A DNA stretch of 64,000 nucleotides from Paenibacillus sp. CF384 (GCF_900106745.1 NZ_FNNV01000013.1:62001-126000); one strand, 5' to 3'. Shown: positions 9,299 to 19,221, counted from the first letter of the stretch. Notes: generated by a model from the sequence alone, not told the origin. Made by a program: numbers and translations.

Positions 9299-11089
9299 GT
9301 GGCAGATATCCGCACTCGATTTGAATCCTCATTTCCCAAGATCGGGATTCGACCCGCAATTGACGGCAGACGCAAAGGGATCCGCGAGTCGCTTGAAGAG
9401 CAAACGATGGAGATGGCGAGATCGGTAGCAAGACTATTCTCAGAGAATTTGCGCTACCCGAACGGGGAACCGGTGGAATGCGTAATCGCCGATACATGTA
9501 TCGGCGGCGTAGCGGAAGCTGCGGCTTGCGGCACCAAGTTTGCGCGCGAGAATGTCGGGGTTTCCATCACGGTAACGCCTTGCTGGTGTTATGGCACAGA
9601 AACGATCGATTTGGACCCTTCGATTCCGAAAGCGGTTTGGGGCTTTAACGGGACTGAACGTCCAGGTGCGGTATATCTCGCAGCCGTGTTGTCCGGTTAC
9701 GCACAGAAAGGACTCCCGGCGTTCGGCATTTACGGGAATGAAGTGCAAGATACCGGCGATACCACGATTCCTTCAGATGTACGTGATAAATTGCTCGGCT
9801 TTGCGCGTGCAGGACTTGTAGTTGCTTACATGAAAGGAAAGACTTATCTGTCGATGGGCTCGGTTTCCATGGGGATTGCAGGCTCCATCGTCAACGATGC
9901 GTTCTTCCAGGAATATCTCGGCATGCGTACCGACTATGTAGATATGACAGAGTTTGTTCGCCGCATGGAGCAGGGCATCTACGATCCTGCCGAATACGAG
10001 CAAGCGCTGGAATGGGTGAAGAAGAACTGCGTGGAAGGCCCGGACAACAATCCGGATTCCATCCGTACGACCCGCGAACAGAAGGATAAGGACTGGGAAA
10101 CGGTTGTCAAAATGACGCAGATTGCCCGTGACCTCATGGTCGGCAATCCGCGCCTCGATGAGCTAGGCTATGGCGAGGAAGCGCTTGGACATAATGCGAT
10201 TGTTTCAGGATTCCAGGGGCAGCGGGCGTGGACGGACCACTTCCCGAATGGTGATTTCATGGAGGCGATGCTGAATTCCTCCTTCGACTGGAACGGCATA
10301 CGTGCACCTTATATCGTTGCGACAGAGAATGACAGCCTGAACGGCGCCGTGATGCTGTTCGGAACCCTGCTTACGAATACGGCTCAAATCTTCGCCGATG
10401 TGCGTACGTTCTGGAGCCCGGATTCCGTTGAACGCGTAACAGGGCATCGCTTGGAAGGCCATGCCGAGAACGGCATCCTGCATCTGATTAATTCCGGACC
10501 GGCAACGCTTGACGGTACGGGACAGCAAGAACAAGGCGGCAAGCCGGCGATGAAGCCTTTCTGGGAAATCAGCGAAGAGGAAGCGCAGCGCTGCTTGGAT
10601 GCGACCTCATGGCGTCCGGCATCCTTGGAATACTTCAGAGGCGGCGGCTATTCGTCGGATTACTTGACGCGCGGCGGCATGCCGATGACGATGTCCCGCA
10701 TCAATCTGGTGAAGGGAATCGGACCGGTTCTCCAAATCGCCGAAGGCTATTCCGTAGACCTGCCTGAGCATGTACATGATACGCTCGACAAACGGACGGA
10801 CCCGACGTGGCCGACAACTTGGTTTGCACCATCCTTGACAGGCAAAGGCGCGTTCCGCAGCGTTTACGACGTCATGGACAACTGGGGCGCAAACCATGGC
10901 TCGATCAGCTATGGCCATATAGGCGCGGATCTGATTACGCTCGCTTCCATGCTCCGTATTCCGGTCAATATGCACAACGTGCCAGAAGAGAACATATTCC
11001 GTCCGCGCGCTTGGTCGCTGTTCGGTACGGACAATCCGGAGAGCGCGGACTACCGGGCATGCAACAATTTCGGAGCGCTGTACAAATAA
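9299..11089 (+). CDS. fucI: L-fucose isomerase
   Basis: 596 residues, close to the E. coli enzyme (591), with very similar blocks throughout: [53 protein letters not shown] and [10 protein letters not shown]. The catalytic Glu and metal-binding Asp are seen in [10 protein letters not shown] and FADVRTFW. It converts L-fucose to L-fuculose using Mn2+; relatives also use D-arabinose. GTG 9299 is the likely start because GGAGGGG lies six bases before it, whereas ATG 9284 has no ribosome binding site. It heads a two-gene operon with fucU. No fuculokinase or aldolase gene follows. Confidence 0.96.
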   Translation: MADIRTRFESSFPKIGIRPAIDGRRKGIRESLEEQTMEMARSVARLFSENLRYPNGEPVECVIADTCIGGVAEAAACGTKFARENVGVSITVTPCWCYGTETIDLDPSIPKAVWGFNGTERPGAVYLAAVLSGYAQKGLPAFGIYGNEVQDTGDTTIPSDVRDKLLGFARAGLVVAYMKGKTYLSMGSVSMGIAGSIVNDAFFQEYLGMRTDYVDMTEFVRRMEQGIYDPAEYEQALEWVKKNCVEGPDNNPDSIRTTREQKDKDWETVVKMTQIARDLMVGNPRLDELGYGEEALGHNAIVSGFQGQRAWTDHFPNGDFMEAMLNSSFDWNGIRAPYIVATENDSLNGAVMLFGTLLTNTAQIFADVRTFWSPDSVERVTGHRLEGHAENGILHLINSGPATLDGTGQQEQGGKPAMKPFWEISEEEAQRCLDATSWRPASLEYFRGGGYSSDYLTRGGMPMTMSRINLVKGIGPVLQIAEGYSVDLPEHVHDTLDKRTDPTWPTTWFAPSLTGKGAFRSVYDVMDNWGANHGSISYGHIGADLITLASMLRIPVNMHNVPEENIFRPRAWSLFGTDNPESADYRACNNFGALYK

Positions 11090-11120
11090 GTCATCACTAC
11101 CTATCTTAGGAGGATCAATC

Positions 11121-11549
11121 ATGCTGCACGGAATTCCTAATATCATCTCACCAGAATTGCTCAAGATCTTAATGGAAATGGGACACGGCGACGAAATCGT
11201 CATCGGGGATGGCAACTACCCCGCAGCCAGCAACGCACAGCGCTTGGTACGCTGTGACGGCCATAATGTGCCGGAAGTGCTGAACGCGATTCTGCAGTTG
11301 TTCCCGCTCGATCAATATGTCGAGAAACCGGTGACGCTTATGCAGGTTGTACCGGGCGACAAAGCAGAAACGCCGATCTGGGGCACCTTTGAAACCATCA
11401 TTCGCGAGCGGACAGGCAAAAGCGAGACGTTCGAAATGATCGAACGCTTCGAGTTCTACGATCGTGCGCGCAAAGCCTATGCGATCGTCGCTACCAGCGA
11501 AAGTGCCTTATATGCCAATCTCATTCTCAAGAAAGGCGTTATCGCCTAG
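11121..11549 (+). CDS. fucU: L-fucose mutarotase (FucU/RbsD family)
   Basis: 142 residues. The N-terminal block ISPELLKILMEMGHGDEIVI and the GDGNYPA segment are typical of FucU; the His in MGHGDE is the conserved active-site His. The C-terminal FEFYDRARKAYAIVAT block also fits. The family interconverts the alpha and beta anomers of L-fucose, feeding the correct anomer to FucI. It lies 31 bp after fucI with an AGGAGG ribosome binding site, and a terminator follows, so fucI-fucU form a bicistronic unit. Confidence 0.94.
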   Translation: MLHGIPNIISPELLKILMEMGHGDEIVIGDGNYPAASNAQRLVRCDGHNVPEVLNAILQLFPLDQYVEKPVTLMQVVPGDKAETPIWGTFETIIRERTGKSETFEMIERFEFYDRARKAYAIVATSESALYANLILKKGVIA

Positions 11550-11566
11550 CTTGCCTGAATCAAATC

Positions 11567-11610
11567 AACCGATCGCCCCGATGTTTAATCGGCGGCGGTC
11601 GGTTTTTTTG
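11567..11610 (+). terminator. Terminator of the fucI-fucU operon
   Basis: AACCGA.CGCC.CCGAT pairs with ATCGG.GGCG.TCGGTT around a short loop, then TTTTTTT. Confidence 0.85.
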
Positions 11611-11659
11611 TGCGCAACTTGGTAAAACTATGCCGAAATGGAAGGAGGCTCGAACCCAC

Positions 11660-12796
11660 ATGAAGGAGAAATCGCTCGGCTTTTGGCCGGTATTCATGAT
11701 GCTGACTTTATCGGTTGGGCTTTCATCTCATGTCGTCCTGCTGCCGACGGTGCTTGAAGTTTCCAGCAGGGATGCATGGATGTGCGGTATTATCGCCTTC
11801 GTTGTTCTCATACCATGGGCAACGGTTTTCATTACCGGGACGATGAAGCGTACCAAACAGATTAATTTACGCCAATGGCTGCGGACGCGATTATCCCCAT
11901 TCGGAGCTTGGGTACTTATCTCTCCCGTTATTGTCCTTCTCCTACATACCAGTTTTCAATCGTTTCTTCAAACGACCTCGTGGACATCCTCCACGTATTT
12001 ACCCGAAACGCCGCAGCTTGTCGTGATGATTTGTTTCATGATCCTCATTGGATTTGCGGTTTGGAACGGATTGCGAGCCATTGCCTACATGTCGTGCTTG
12101 CTGCTGCCGGGAGTCGTTTTTCTTGGCGATTTTGTCATGAGCGTCAATATGCCGAACAAGAACTATGCCCTCCTGCTTCCGATGGCGGAGCATGGGTGGG
12201 GGCCTCCGCTGCACGGAGCCGTTTATGCGGTCAGCTGCTTGATGGAATTGTTCATGCTGTTGTTTATTCAACACTTCTTCAGCGGCGTCATGAAGAATTG
12301 GCAGCTGCTTCTGCAGCTTGGCTTTATTATGCTGCTCATGCTTGGACCCGCAGTAGGTGCCATTACCGAGTTTGGCCCTGAAGAAGCAGATAAGCTGCTT
12401 TATCCCGCATTCGCGCAGTGGCGGCTCGTCTCCATCGGGAAGTATGTCGAGCATGTGGATTTCTTCGCGATTTATCAGTGGATGTCCGGGGCATTCGTAC
12501 GGATCTCGCTTGGGATGGCACTTGTGCTGGAGTTAATCCCGCTGCGTAAACCGAAGGCTCGGTTAATCTTCATCGTAACGTTAAGTTTGATCTATATTGT
12601 GCTCGGTAAAATCCTCTTAGGACATTTAAATGCGGCACAGACGATCATCCAATCTACTTTTATCATGGATATCGGCATTGTTGTATTCGTGACTACGTGG
12701 TTATGGTTGTTATCGTTCAAAGGAGTTCCGAAGGAGGGCGGCCTTGATGAAAACGCAAAACAACGAGCTGAAGCAGGAGCGGCAAATAACCTCTGA
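11660..12796 (+). CDS. GerAB/GerKB-family spore germination protein (first ger operon)
   Basis: 378 residues, almost all hydrophobic, with about ten membrane helices. It belongs to the GerAB group of the amino-acid permease superfamily, the germinant-binding transmembrane subunit of GerA-type receptors in the spore inner membrane. Features that fit include SRDAWM in the first loop, the STYLPETP segment and the ITEFGPEEADKLLYPAF region. ATG 11660 is preferred because AAGGAGG precedes it by 11 bases; ATG 11630 has no ribosome binding site. It overlaps the next gene by 50 bp, giving the order B-A-C. Confidence 0.9.
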   Translation: MKEKSLGFWPVFMMLTLSVGLSSHVVLLPTVLEVSSRDAWMCGIIAFVVLIPWATVFITGTMKRTKQINLRQWLRTRLSPFGAWVLISPVIVLLLHTSFQSFLQTTSWTSSTYLPETPQLVVMICFMILIGFAVWNGLRAIAYMSCLLLPGVVFLGDFVMSVNMPNKNYALLLPMAEHGWGPPLHGAVYAVSCLMELFMLLFIQHFFSGVMKNWQLLLQLGFIMLLMLGPAVGAITEFGPEEADKLLYPAFAQWRLVSIGKYVEHVDFFAIYQWMSGAFVRISLGMALVLELIPLRKPKARLIFIVTLSLIYIVLGKILLGHLNAAQTIIQSTFIMDIGIVVFVTTWLWLLSFKGVPKEGGLDENAKQRAEAGAANNL

Positions 12797-14171
12797 ATGG
12801 CTGTGTAAAGCCGTCGGCGACTGCGGAGATGTCGTTATACATCACTTGGAGCACGATCCGGGAGGGAATGAAGAGACCGAGCAATTTACAATGATGTATG
12901 CAGAAGGGATGATCGATACCCGTCTGCTGCAGAACCTGCTGGGATCAGACGCAAGCCGCTTGCAGATAAATCCGGAGAAAAGCCCGTTTATTTCAACCCT
13001 AGAACCGGGTCCTGACGGGAGGAAGCTGTTCGATAGTCTATTCTCCGGACAAGCCATTATATGGAAGCAGGGAGGCGAGCAATTCTATGCCATCAATTGT
13101 TCGCATCAGCCCGGTCGAAGCCCGGAAGAATCCACGCTGGAATTGTCTGTAAAGGGACCGCGCGATGGGTTCGTCGAAGAGATTAAAACCAATTTGGCGT
13201 TGATCCGCAAACGCTTGCGCACGCCAAACATGCATGTAGAGTGGTTCACGATCGGAACGGAGACGCAGACGAAAATTTGTTTGCTTTCCATGCATGGCAT
13301 TACGTCGCAAAGCGTCATCGATGAAGCGAGACACAGACTGAATGGGATTCATATTGCCGCTTTACATGGAGCCGGAGAGTTGGAAGACATCATCGCAGAC
13401 CGTTCCATTGCATTGATGCCGCTTATTGATTACGTCGGCAGACCTGACTTCGTCGTGCAGTCCTTGATGAATGGACGAATTGCGATTCTTGTGGACGGCA
13501 GCCCGGCAGCATTGATTGCACCGGTAAATGTTTCTTTGTTGGTCAAATCCCCGGAGGACGCCTATCAGCCTTTCTACTTTGTAGCTTTTGAAAGGACACT
13601 GCGTTTAGTCAGCTTCTTCATGTCCGGCACGCTTCCCGGCTTCTGGCTGGGCTTGCTTGCCTTCAATAACGATCAAATCCCGTTTGCGCTGCTTGCCACC
13701 GTAACGATGTCTAGAATCGGACTGCCGCTCAGTCCGCAGATGGAGTTGATTTTGATGATGCTGATGTTCGAAATCTTCCGTGAAGCCGGCGTTCGACTGC
13801 CGAGGGCGGTCGGCCAGACGGTTACGGTCGTCGGAGGACTTATCGTCGGCGACGCTGCGATAAGGGCGGGGTTGACGTCGCCGACTATGCTGGTCGTTAC
13901 GGCCGTGACGGCCGTGTCGACGTTTACGCTCGTCAACCAATCGCTGAACGGTTCGGCCACCGTCATTCGCCTTTATATTATTGTGGCGTCCTCGTTTCTG
14001 GGGCTGTTCGGTTTCTTTATTTCGTTCTTTTCGGTCATGCTCTATTTCTGTACGCTGGAGTCGTTTGGCATGCCGTTCTTAAAGCCGATCGCTCCGTTCC
14101 AGTTCAAGAAGATGCTCTCCGCGGTTTGGCAGCTGCCATGGAAATACCGCGCCAAGCGAAACGTATCATGA
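12747..14171 (+). CDS. GerAA/GerKA-family spore germination protein (first ger operon)
   Basis: 474 residues. A soluble N-terminal domain of about 240 residues carries the family blocks VKGPRDGFVEEIKTNLALIR and PLIDYVGRPDFVV. About five membrane helices follow, including FREAGVRLPRAVGQTVTVVG and the PTMLVVTAVTAVSTF helix. GerA subunits of this type assemble into germinant receptors that act as ion channels. ATG 12747 follows AAGGAGG by nine bases. The start lies inside the preceding gerB gene and the stop overlaps the gerC start (ATGA), indicating translational coupling. Confidence 0.93.
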   Translation: MKTQNNELKQERQITSEWLCKAVGDCGDVVIHHLEHDPGGNEETEQFTMMYAEGMIDTRLLQNLLGSDASRLQINPEKSPFISTLEPGPDGRKLFDSLFSGQAIIWKQGGEQFYAINCSHQPGRSPEESTLELSVKGPRDGFVEEIKTNLALIRKRLRTPNMHVEWFTIGTETQTKICLLSMHGITSQSVIDEARHRLNGIHIAALHGAGELEDIIADRSIALMPLIDYVGRPDFVVQSLMNGRIAILVDGSPAALIAPVNVSLLVKSPEDAYQPFYFVAFERTLRLVSFFMSGTLPGFWLGLLAFNNDQIPFALLATVTMSRIGLPLSPQMELILMMLMFEIFREAGVRLPRAVGQTVTVVGGLIVGDAAIRAGLTSPTMLVVTAVTAVSTFTLVNQSLNGSATVIRLYIIVASSFLGLFGFFISFFSVMLYFCTLESFGMPFLKPIAPFQFKKMLSAVWQLPWKYRAKRNVS

Positions 14172-15310
14172 CTTGGCTAAGGAAGGCACTGCTGCTGTTG
14201 CTGCCAACGTTATTGCTGACGGGGATGCTGAGCGGCTGCGGGGATACGACTGATCTCAGCGCGCAAGCTTTTGTCACGGCAATGGGGATCGATTATCAGG
14301 ATGGGCAGTTTGTGGTCAATGTGCAAACGCTTGACTTCTCTTCGATTGCAAAGTCAGAGAGTCCCAAAATGATGAAGCCTTCCGTTTGGGTAGGGGTTGG
14401 CCGCGGGAAGAGTGTCCATACCGCAACCAATCAAATTGCCATTTCCACGCAGAGCACGCTTAATTTCGAGCAAGTGAAGGTCGTTATCGTTCGAGAACCG
14501 GCGATGGCCAAGATGGATGAAATCCTGGATGCTGTGAATCGCATTCGTGTCACCAGATATACATCATGGATATTCGGGACCCGAGACGAGCTGATTAACT
14601 TGCTGACCTCGAGTGCTTTCTTCAATCTGTCTCAGTTATATAGCCTTATGTACAGTCCTCTTACCCAGGCGAAACAGAGCAGCTCGGTGCCGCCTGTTAC
14701 GATGCAGACATTCGTTGCGAATTATAATGAAAAGGCGGTTACGGCACTGCTGCCGAGCATTGGTATAACGCAGGATACTTGGCACGAGAATATGAAGCCA
14801 ATAACGGTGCAGGAGCTCGATGGCGTGTTTGCGTTCAAGGACAAGAAGAAGCCGCTCTACTTGCCGCTGAAGCAAACATTAGGCGTTCGCTGGTCGAACA
14901 ATAGTTTCAAACGAGCCATTTATGCCGTGCCGAACAACGGGGATGGCACCGACGTCGTTACGATTAGGAAAATGAAAGTGAAGAAAAAAGTAAAGATGAA
15001 GAATGGGCGACCCACGTTCGAGCTGCAGGTGAAAGCAAAAGGCGAATTGAGTGAAATGGGCAATTCGCTGTCGATTCCGCAGCTTGAAGGTCGGATTCGT
15101 GAGATCATCCAGGCCGAGATTAAGCAGACGTACACAGCCGGAATTAAACAAGGCGCAGATCTATTTAATTTAGAAGAGGTGCTGTATCGGTACCATCTCC
15201 GCCAGTGGAAGAAGACAGCGTCAGCCGAGAGTTGGCATCCAGGCGAAGCAGATCTCAAGGTGAGCGTAGCTTTCAAAATCGTGCATGCAGGCGTTTTTGA
15301 GATGAAGTAG
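14168..15310 (+). CDS. GerAC/GerKC-family germination lipoprotein (first ger operon)
   Basis: 380 residues with a lipoprotein signal peptide ending in the lipobox LSGC at about residues 17-20. The mature part is a Ger(x)C-type domain, with the FVTAMGIDYQDGQF opening, ISTQSTLNFEQVKVVIV, the SWIFGT segment and a C-terminal IKQGADLFNLEEVLYRYH block. It is the lipid-anchored third subunit of the germinant receptor. The start ATG overlaps the TGA of gerA (ATGA). Longer in-frame starts exist upstream (14126, 14138) but would push the signal peptide inward. Confidence 0.92.
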   Translation: MTWLRKALLLLLPTLLLTGMLSGCGDTTDLSAQAFVTAMGIDYQDGQFVVNVQTLDFSSIAKSESPKMMKPSVWVGVGRGKSVHTATNQIAISTQSTLNFEQVKVVIVREPAMAKMDEILDAVNRIRVTRYTSWIFGTRDELINLLTSSAFFNLSQLYSLMYSPLTQAKQSSSVPPVTMQTFVANYNEKAVTALLPSIGITQDTWHENMKPITVQELDGVFAFKDKKKPLYLPLKQTLGVRWSNNSFKRAIYAVPNNGDGTDVVTIRKMKVKKKVKMKNGRPTFELQVKAKGELSEMGNSLSIPQLEGRIREIIQAEIKQTYTAGIKQGADLFNLEEVLYRYHLRQWKKTASAESWHPGEADLKVSVAFKIVHAGVFEMK

Positions 15311-15471
15311 GCATATGGGGCGAGTTAGAATCCTACATTCATCCATATGACGGCTAAAAGCATCCATGTAGTACGGAATCATAAGGCCCTATACTGGTAG
15401 ACGACTACGGTTTAGTCGTTTCGAACGAACTCTAAAGAGAGTCGTTTATTCCATATTGGGGAGAGCTGCAT

Positions 15472-17661
15472 ATGTCAATTATTTTCAATTCCGCTACCAA
15501 TCTCTTTCACCTTCAGACCCGCTCCATGAGTTATATTTTCCAAGCGTTGGAAGGATTCCCGACTCATCTCTATTGGGGTCGCAAGCTCAATAATCCGGAT
15601 GCTTCGCGGCTATTGCAGCGCACGGAACGGTGTTCGTTCAGTCCGAATCCGATTCCGGAAGACCGCTCGATTTCACTCGATACGCTTCCGCAGGAATATC
15701 CCGGCTATGGTTCCAGCGATTTGAGAAACCCGGCCTATGCGGTGCAGCTGGCCAACGGGACAACCGTAACGGAGCTGCTCTATGTCTCGCATCGCATCGT
15801 AAACGGCAAGCCGGTGCTTGAAGGACTGCCTGCCGTTTACGCGGAATCGGGCGATGAAGCACAGACGCTGATCGTCACATTGGCGGACAAGCTTGCAGGG
15901 CTTACGGTAGAGCTTTCTTATACGGTTATTGAAGCGTTTGACGCGGTCATTCGCTCGGCTCGTATCGTGAACGACAGCCAATCTGTTATACAGCTGACCA
16001 GAGCGCTGAGTGTAAGCATTGATCTGCCGCATGATGGATTCGAGCTTCTGCAGCTCTCCGGCACTTGGGCGCGTGAGCGTTATATTCATAAACGCGCGCT
16101 GACGCCCGGCGTTCAGGCTATCGAGAGCCGCCGCGGATCAAGCAGTCACGCCAACAATCCGTTCTTCGCGCTGCTTGGCGAAGGTGCCACAGAGGATCAA
16201 GGGGACGTGTATGGTTTCAGTCTGGTTTACAGCGGCAGCTTCACGGCCGGCGTCGAGGTAGATCAATACCACACGGCACGCGCTTATATGGGGATTAATC
16301 CCTTCGATTTCTCCTGGCGGCTTGAGCCGGGTGAAGCGTTCCAGACACCGGAGGCTGTGATGGTCTTCTCCTCGGCCGGACTTGGCTCTATGTCCCATAC
16401 GTATCACGAGTTGTACCGTACTCGTCTGTGCCGCGGTGCTTTCCGCGATGCGATAAGACCTATTCTGGTCAACAATTGGGAAGCCACGTACTTTAATTTT
16501 AATGCCGACAAGATCGAATCCATTGCGAAAGCAGGAAGCGAGCTTGGACTTGAACTTTTCGTGCTCGATGATGGCTGGTTTGGCAAGCGCGACAGCGACA
16601 ATTGTTCGCTCGGCGATTGGTTCGTCGATCCGAAGAAGCTTCCGCAAGGCTTGGAAGATTTGGCTGAACGGGTACGCAGCCATGGTCTGCAATTCGGTCT
16701 GTGGTTCGAGCCGGAGATGGTCTCGCCGGACAGCGATCTTTATCGTGCGCATCCTGACTGGTGTCTGCACGTGCCTGGGCGTCGCCGCTCAGAGGGCAGA
16801 AAGCAGCTCATTCTGGATCTTTCACGCGCGGATGTTCAAGCTTACATTATCGAGGCCATCGGCTCGATCCTGAAGAGCGCGCCGATTACGTATGTGAAAT
16901 GGGACATGAACCGCAATATGTCGGAGATCGGCTCGGCGCTGCTGCCGGCGGAACGCCAGCGTGAAACGGCACACCGTTACATGCTTGGACTCTATAACGT
17001 ACTGGAACAAATTACGATCGCATTCCCGCATGTTTTGTTCGAGAGCTGCTCCGGCGGCGGAGGACGCTTCGATCCCGGGATGCTGTACTATATGCCGCAA
17101 ACATGGACAAGCGACAACTCCGATGCGATCAGCAGGCTGAAAATCCAATACGGCACCAGCATCGTGTATCCGATCAGCTCGATGGGCGCCCACGTATCGG
17201 CATCGCCTAATCATCAGGTTGGCCGTGTAACACCGCTGAAGACGCGCGGGGATGTGGCGATGTCCGGCAATTTCGGCTATGAGCTTGATTTGACGGCATT
17301 CACGGAAGCGGAGAAGGAAGAGGTCAAGCGCCAAGTCGAGCAGGTGAAGGAAGTTCGCGAGCTCGTGCAATACGGAACCTTCTATAGGCTGCTCAGCCCG
17401 TTTGAGGGCAATGAGACGGCATGGATGTTCGTGTCGCCGGATCAGCGGGAAGTGCTGGTCGTCCATGTTGTCGAATTGAATGAGCCGAATGCGCCGCTTA
17501 GCAGACTGAAGCTCAAAGGACTGCGCAGCGACTATAGTTATGAATGGATCGGAACGGACGAGGTCGTAGGCGGCGACGAGCTGATGTATGCCGGTGTAGC
17601 CAAATCCATCCCGCATAGCGATTATTTCAGCACGGTGTATCGATTCGCAGCTCAAGATTAG
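15472..17661 (+). CDS. Alpha-galactosidase, glycoside hydrolase family 36
   Basis: 729 residues, the usual length of bacterial GH36 enzymes. The catalytic pair is visible: nucleophile D478 in VKWDMNR and acid/base D548 in TSDNSDA. These are the positions I recall for Geobacillus AgaA/AgaB. Other family blocks are EPEMVSPDSDLY, FESCSGGGGRFDPGML and MGAHVSASPNHQ. It removes terminal alpha-1,6-galactose from raffinose-type sugars or galactomannan; with no signal peptide it is probably cytoplasmic. GGGGAGAG precedes the ATG. It stands alone, 161 bp after the ger operon. I saw no clear terminator or promoter in that gap. Confidence 0.95.
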   Translation: MSIIFNSATNLFHLQTRSMSYIFQALEGFPTHLYWGRKLNNPDASRLLQRTERCSFSPNPIPEDRSISLDTLPQEYPGYGSSDLRNPAYAVQLANGTTVTELLYVSHRIVNGKPVLEGLPAVYAESGDEAQTLIVTLADKLAGLTVELSYTVIEAFDAVIRSARIVNDSQSVIQLTRALSVSIDLPHDGFELLQLSGTWARERYIHKRALTPGVQAIESRRGSSSHANNPFFALLGEGATEDQGDVYGFSLVYSGSFTAGVEVDQYHTARAYMGINPFDFSWRLEPGEAFQTPEAVMVFSSAGLGSMSHTYHELYRTRLCRGAFRDAIRPILVNNWEATYFNFNADKIESIAKAGSELGLELFVLDDGWFGKRDSDNCSLGDWFVDPKKLPQGLEDLAERVRSHGLQFGLWFEPEMVSPDSDLYRAHPDWCLHVPGRRRSEGRKQLILDLSRADVQAYIIEAIGSILKSAPITYVKWDMNRNMSEIGSALLPAERQRETAHRYMLGLYNVLEQITIAFPHVLFESCSGGGGRFDPGMLYYMPQTWTSDNSDAISRLKIQYGTSIVYPISSMGAHVSASPNHQVGRVTPLKTRGDVAMSGNFGYELDLTAFTEAEKEEVKRQVEQVKEVRELVQYGTFYRLLSPFEGNETAWMFVSPDQREVLVVHVVELNEPNAPLSRLKLKGLRSDYSYEWIGTDEVVGGDELMYAGVAKSIPHSDYFSTVYRFAAQD

Positions 17662-17796
17662 TTGATAGGAAGATCTACTGCTGCTGCACCAAAACATATA
17701 CAAACGATATACGTTTCTAGGGCTATTTGACGGACAACCTCATATTCTCCTGCATATGATAGATTTGTAAGCGCATTTCGAAGGGAGAGTGAGGTT

Positions 17797-18186
17797 GTGC
17801 CGCACACCATTGTCTGCACCATTACCGCATTGTTTGGATCACTTGTAACCTTCTCCTTCGGTATGTGGCCGGAATCCTTAACACTCCTCCTCGTTGCGAT
17901 GGGGACGGATTATATCACAGGTATAACGGCTGCTATTAAGGAGAAGAAACTAAACAGTTCCATAGGTTCATGGGGAATCGCCAGAAAAGGCATCATGCTC
18001 GTTGTCATCCTTCTGGCGCACCGCGTTGACATTTTACTGGAGCTTAGCAGTATTGCTATGGGAGGAGCCATATACTTCTATTTGGCAAATGAACTCATTT
18101 CGATTACCGAGAATCTAGGAAGAATCGGCGTTCCCATGCCGGATCGCCTTCGTCAACTTATAGAAGTGCTCAAGAACAAAAAGTAA
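17797..18186 (+). CDS. Holin-like small membrane protein (phage_holin_4 / toxin-secretion type)
   Basis: 129 residues with three or four hydrophobic segments and a basic C-terminus (VLKNKK). The MGTDYITGITAAIKEKKLNSSIG segment followed by WGIARKGIMLVVILLAH is typical of the holin family that includes Clostridium TcdE/UtxA and phage phi29-like holins. GTG 17797 is the start, nine bases after AAGGGAG. No endolysin or other phage gene is adjacent, so a host role such as protein release or wall turnover is as likely as a prophage remnant. A terminator follows. Confidence 0.82.
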   Translation: MPHTIVCTITALFGSLVTFSFGMWPESLTLLLVAMGTDYITGITAAIKEKKLNSSIGSWGIARKGIMLVVILLAHRVDILLELSSIAMGGAIYFYLANELISITENLGRIGVPMPDRLRQLIEVLKNKK

Positions 18187-18205
18187 AGTATAGCTAGCTT
18201 CTTTT

Positions 18206-18237
18206 GAGGCCATCCTGTTTGGGATGGTCTTTTTTTC
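18206..18237 (+). terminator. Terminator of the holin-like gene
   Basis: GGCCATCC pairs with GGATGGTC around a TGTTT loop, followed by TTTTTTT. Confidence 0.85.
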
Positions 18238-18330
18238 TTATCCGAACACCGCTTGCACGTCTTGCAACTTCAAATTGCACTTGTTATAATGGGAACAAAT
18301 GTTCTTATCGCGGTGCTTGGAGGGGTCAGT

Positions 18331-18708
18331 ATGGCTGTAGATATGGCGGGGTCTTCAACGCCCGTTCAGATCGGCAAGGAGCTGGAATTAGTGAAACGCT
18401 ACGTGCTGCTTGGTATCGTGAATCAAATTCTCGACCATGATATTCGAATCATTGGCGCGACTGCTACGAAGCTGCCGAGGCTTTACGAATCGATGATTAG
18501 AGGGCTCCAAGATCGGGTGCTGCTTGAGCTGGCTGCCATGCGCAGGCAATTTCGGGACAGCGGCATCGGCGTCGACAAGGAGAAGCGGAGCACGGCAGGA
18601 CTCTGTGCGGAATACAGCTGCATGGGCTACCGGCATTCGTTCTCGATGCCATGGACCTTCGTGAAGGCTGAATCCGAGCGGCTGCTGAAGAGCTACTTGA
18701 CGAGGTGA
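18331..18708 (+). CDS. Conserved hypothetical protein
   Basis: 125 residues; no family recognised with confidence. ATG 18331 is chosen because GGAGGGG ends five bases upstream. The protein is mixed alpha-helical and basic, with an ELVKRYVLLGIVNQILDHDI helix near the start and an EYSCMGYRHSFSM segment towards the end. It has no signal peptide or membrane helix from this start. It is a single gene between two terminator-bounded units. Confidence 0.6.
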   Translation: MAVDMAGSSTPVQIGKELELVKRYVLLGIVNQILDHDIRIIGATATKLPRLYESMIRGLQDRVLLELAAMRRQFRDSGIGVDKEKRSTAGLCAEYSCMGYRHSFSMPWTFVKAESERLLKSYLTR

Positions 18709-18832
18709 CGTTCATCATTTTGTCAAAAAGCCGAAAAAAGTTTATTTGCAGAAGCGGTTTAAGGTTGAGAAGAACGGACGATCTTATGTAATATAGGGAG
18801 TAGACATTTGATGAAAAGGGGAGCAAGAAGCA

Positions 18833-19216
18833 ATGCATAAGTGGATTATGTTCATCGTTTTCGCAGCAGCTTCGGTTTTGGGCGTATACTTGCTGACGAC
18901 TCAGCTTCCGGGTAAGCCGGTTGACGAGGCAGCGTCATTGCCGCCGGGCGTTACATTATTGAAAGTGGAAGCCTCATCTGACTTCGTATTCGACAAAGAA
19001 GAGTACAAAGTTAAAGCAGGCGATAAAGTGAAACTCAAATTGATCAATAAGAGCGGCGTGCACGGTCTTGCCATTCCTGATCTGGGTATTGATCTTCAAG
19101 GCGACAAGATGGAGCAAGAAGTGGTATTCGATAAACCGGGTAAATACGAGATGCACTGTGCCGTTGCTTGCGGAACAGGCCATCTTGAGATGAAGTCCGT
19201 TCTAATCGTTGAATAA
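18833..19216 (+). CDS. Membrane-anchored cupredoxin with CuA-type site (cytochrome oxidase subunit II-like)
   Basis: 127 residues: one N-terminal membrane helix (4-23), then a small cupredoxin domain. The copper ligands of a CuA centre are all present with correct spacing: H77, then C109-x3-C113-x3-H117-x2-M120. It has only the soluble CuA-like domain of cytochrome c oxidase subunit II and lacks the two-helix hairpin. No other oxidase subunit is nearby, so it may be a stand-alone electron carrier or copper protein on the outer membrane face. A terminator follows. Confidence 0.82.
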   Translation: MHKWIMFIVFAAASVLGVYLLTTQLPGKPVDEAASLPPGVTLLKVEASSDFVFDKEEYKVKAGDKVKLKLINKSGVHGLAIPDLGIDLQGDKMEQEVVFDKPGKYEMHCAVACGTGHLEMKSVLIVE

Positions 19217-19221
19217 CAAGC

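Noticed and set aside
16822-17703. 293-residue minus-strand ORF
   Set aside because: Antisense to the GH36 catalytic region; explained by codon bias of the real gene.
17797-18186. Prophage remnant marked by the holin-like gene
   Set aside because: No endolysin, tail, integrase or other phage gene is adjacent, and base composition looks like its neighbours; such holin-like genes also occur as ordinary chromosomal genes.
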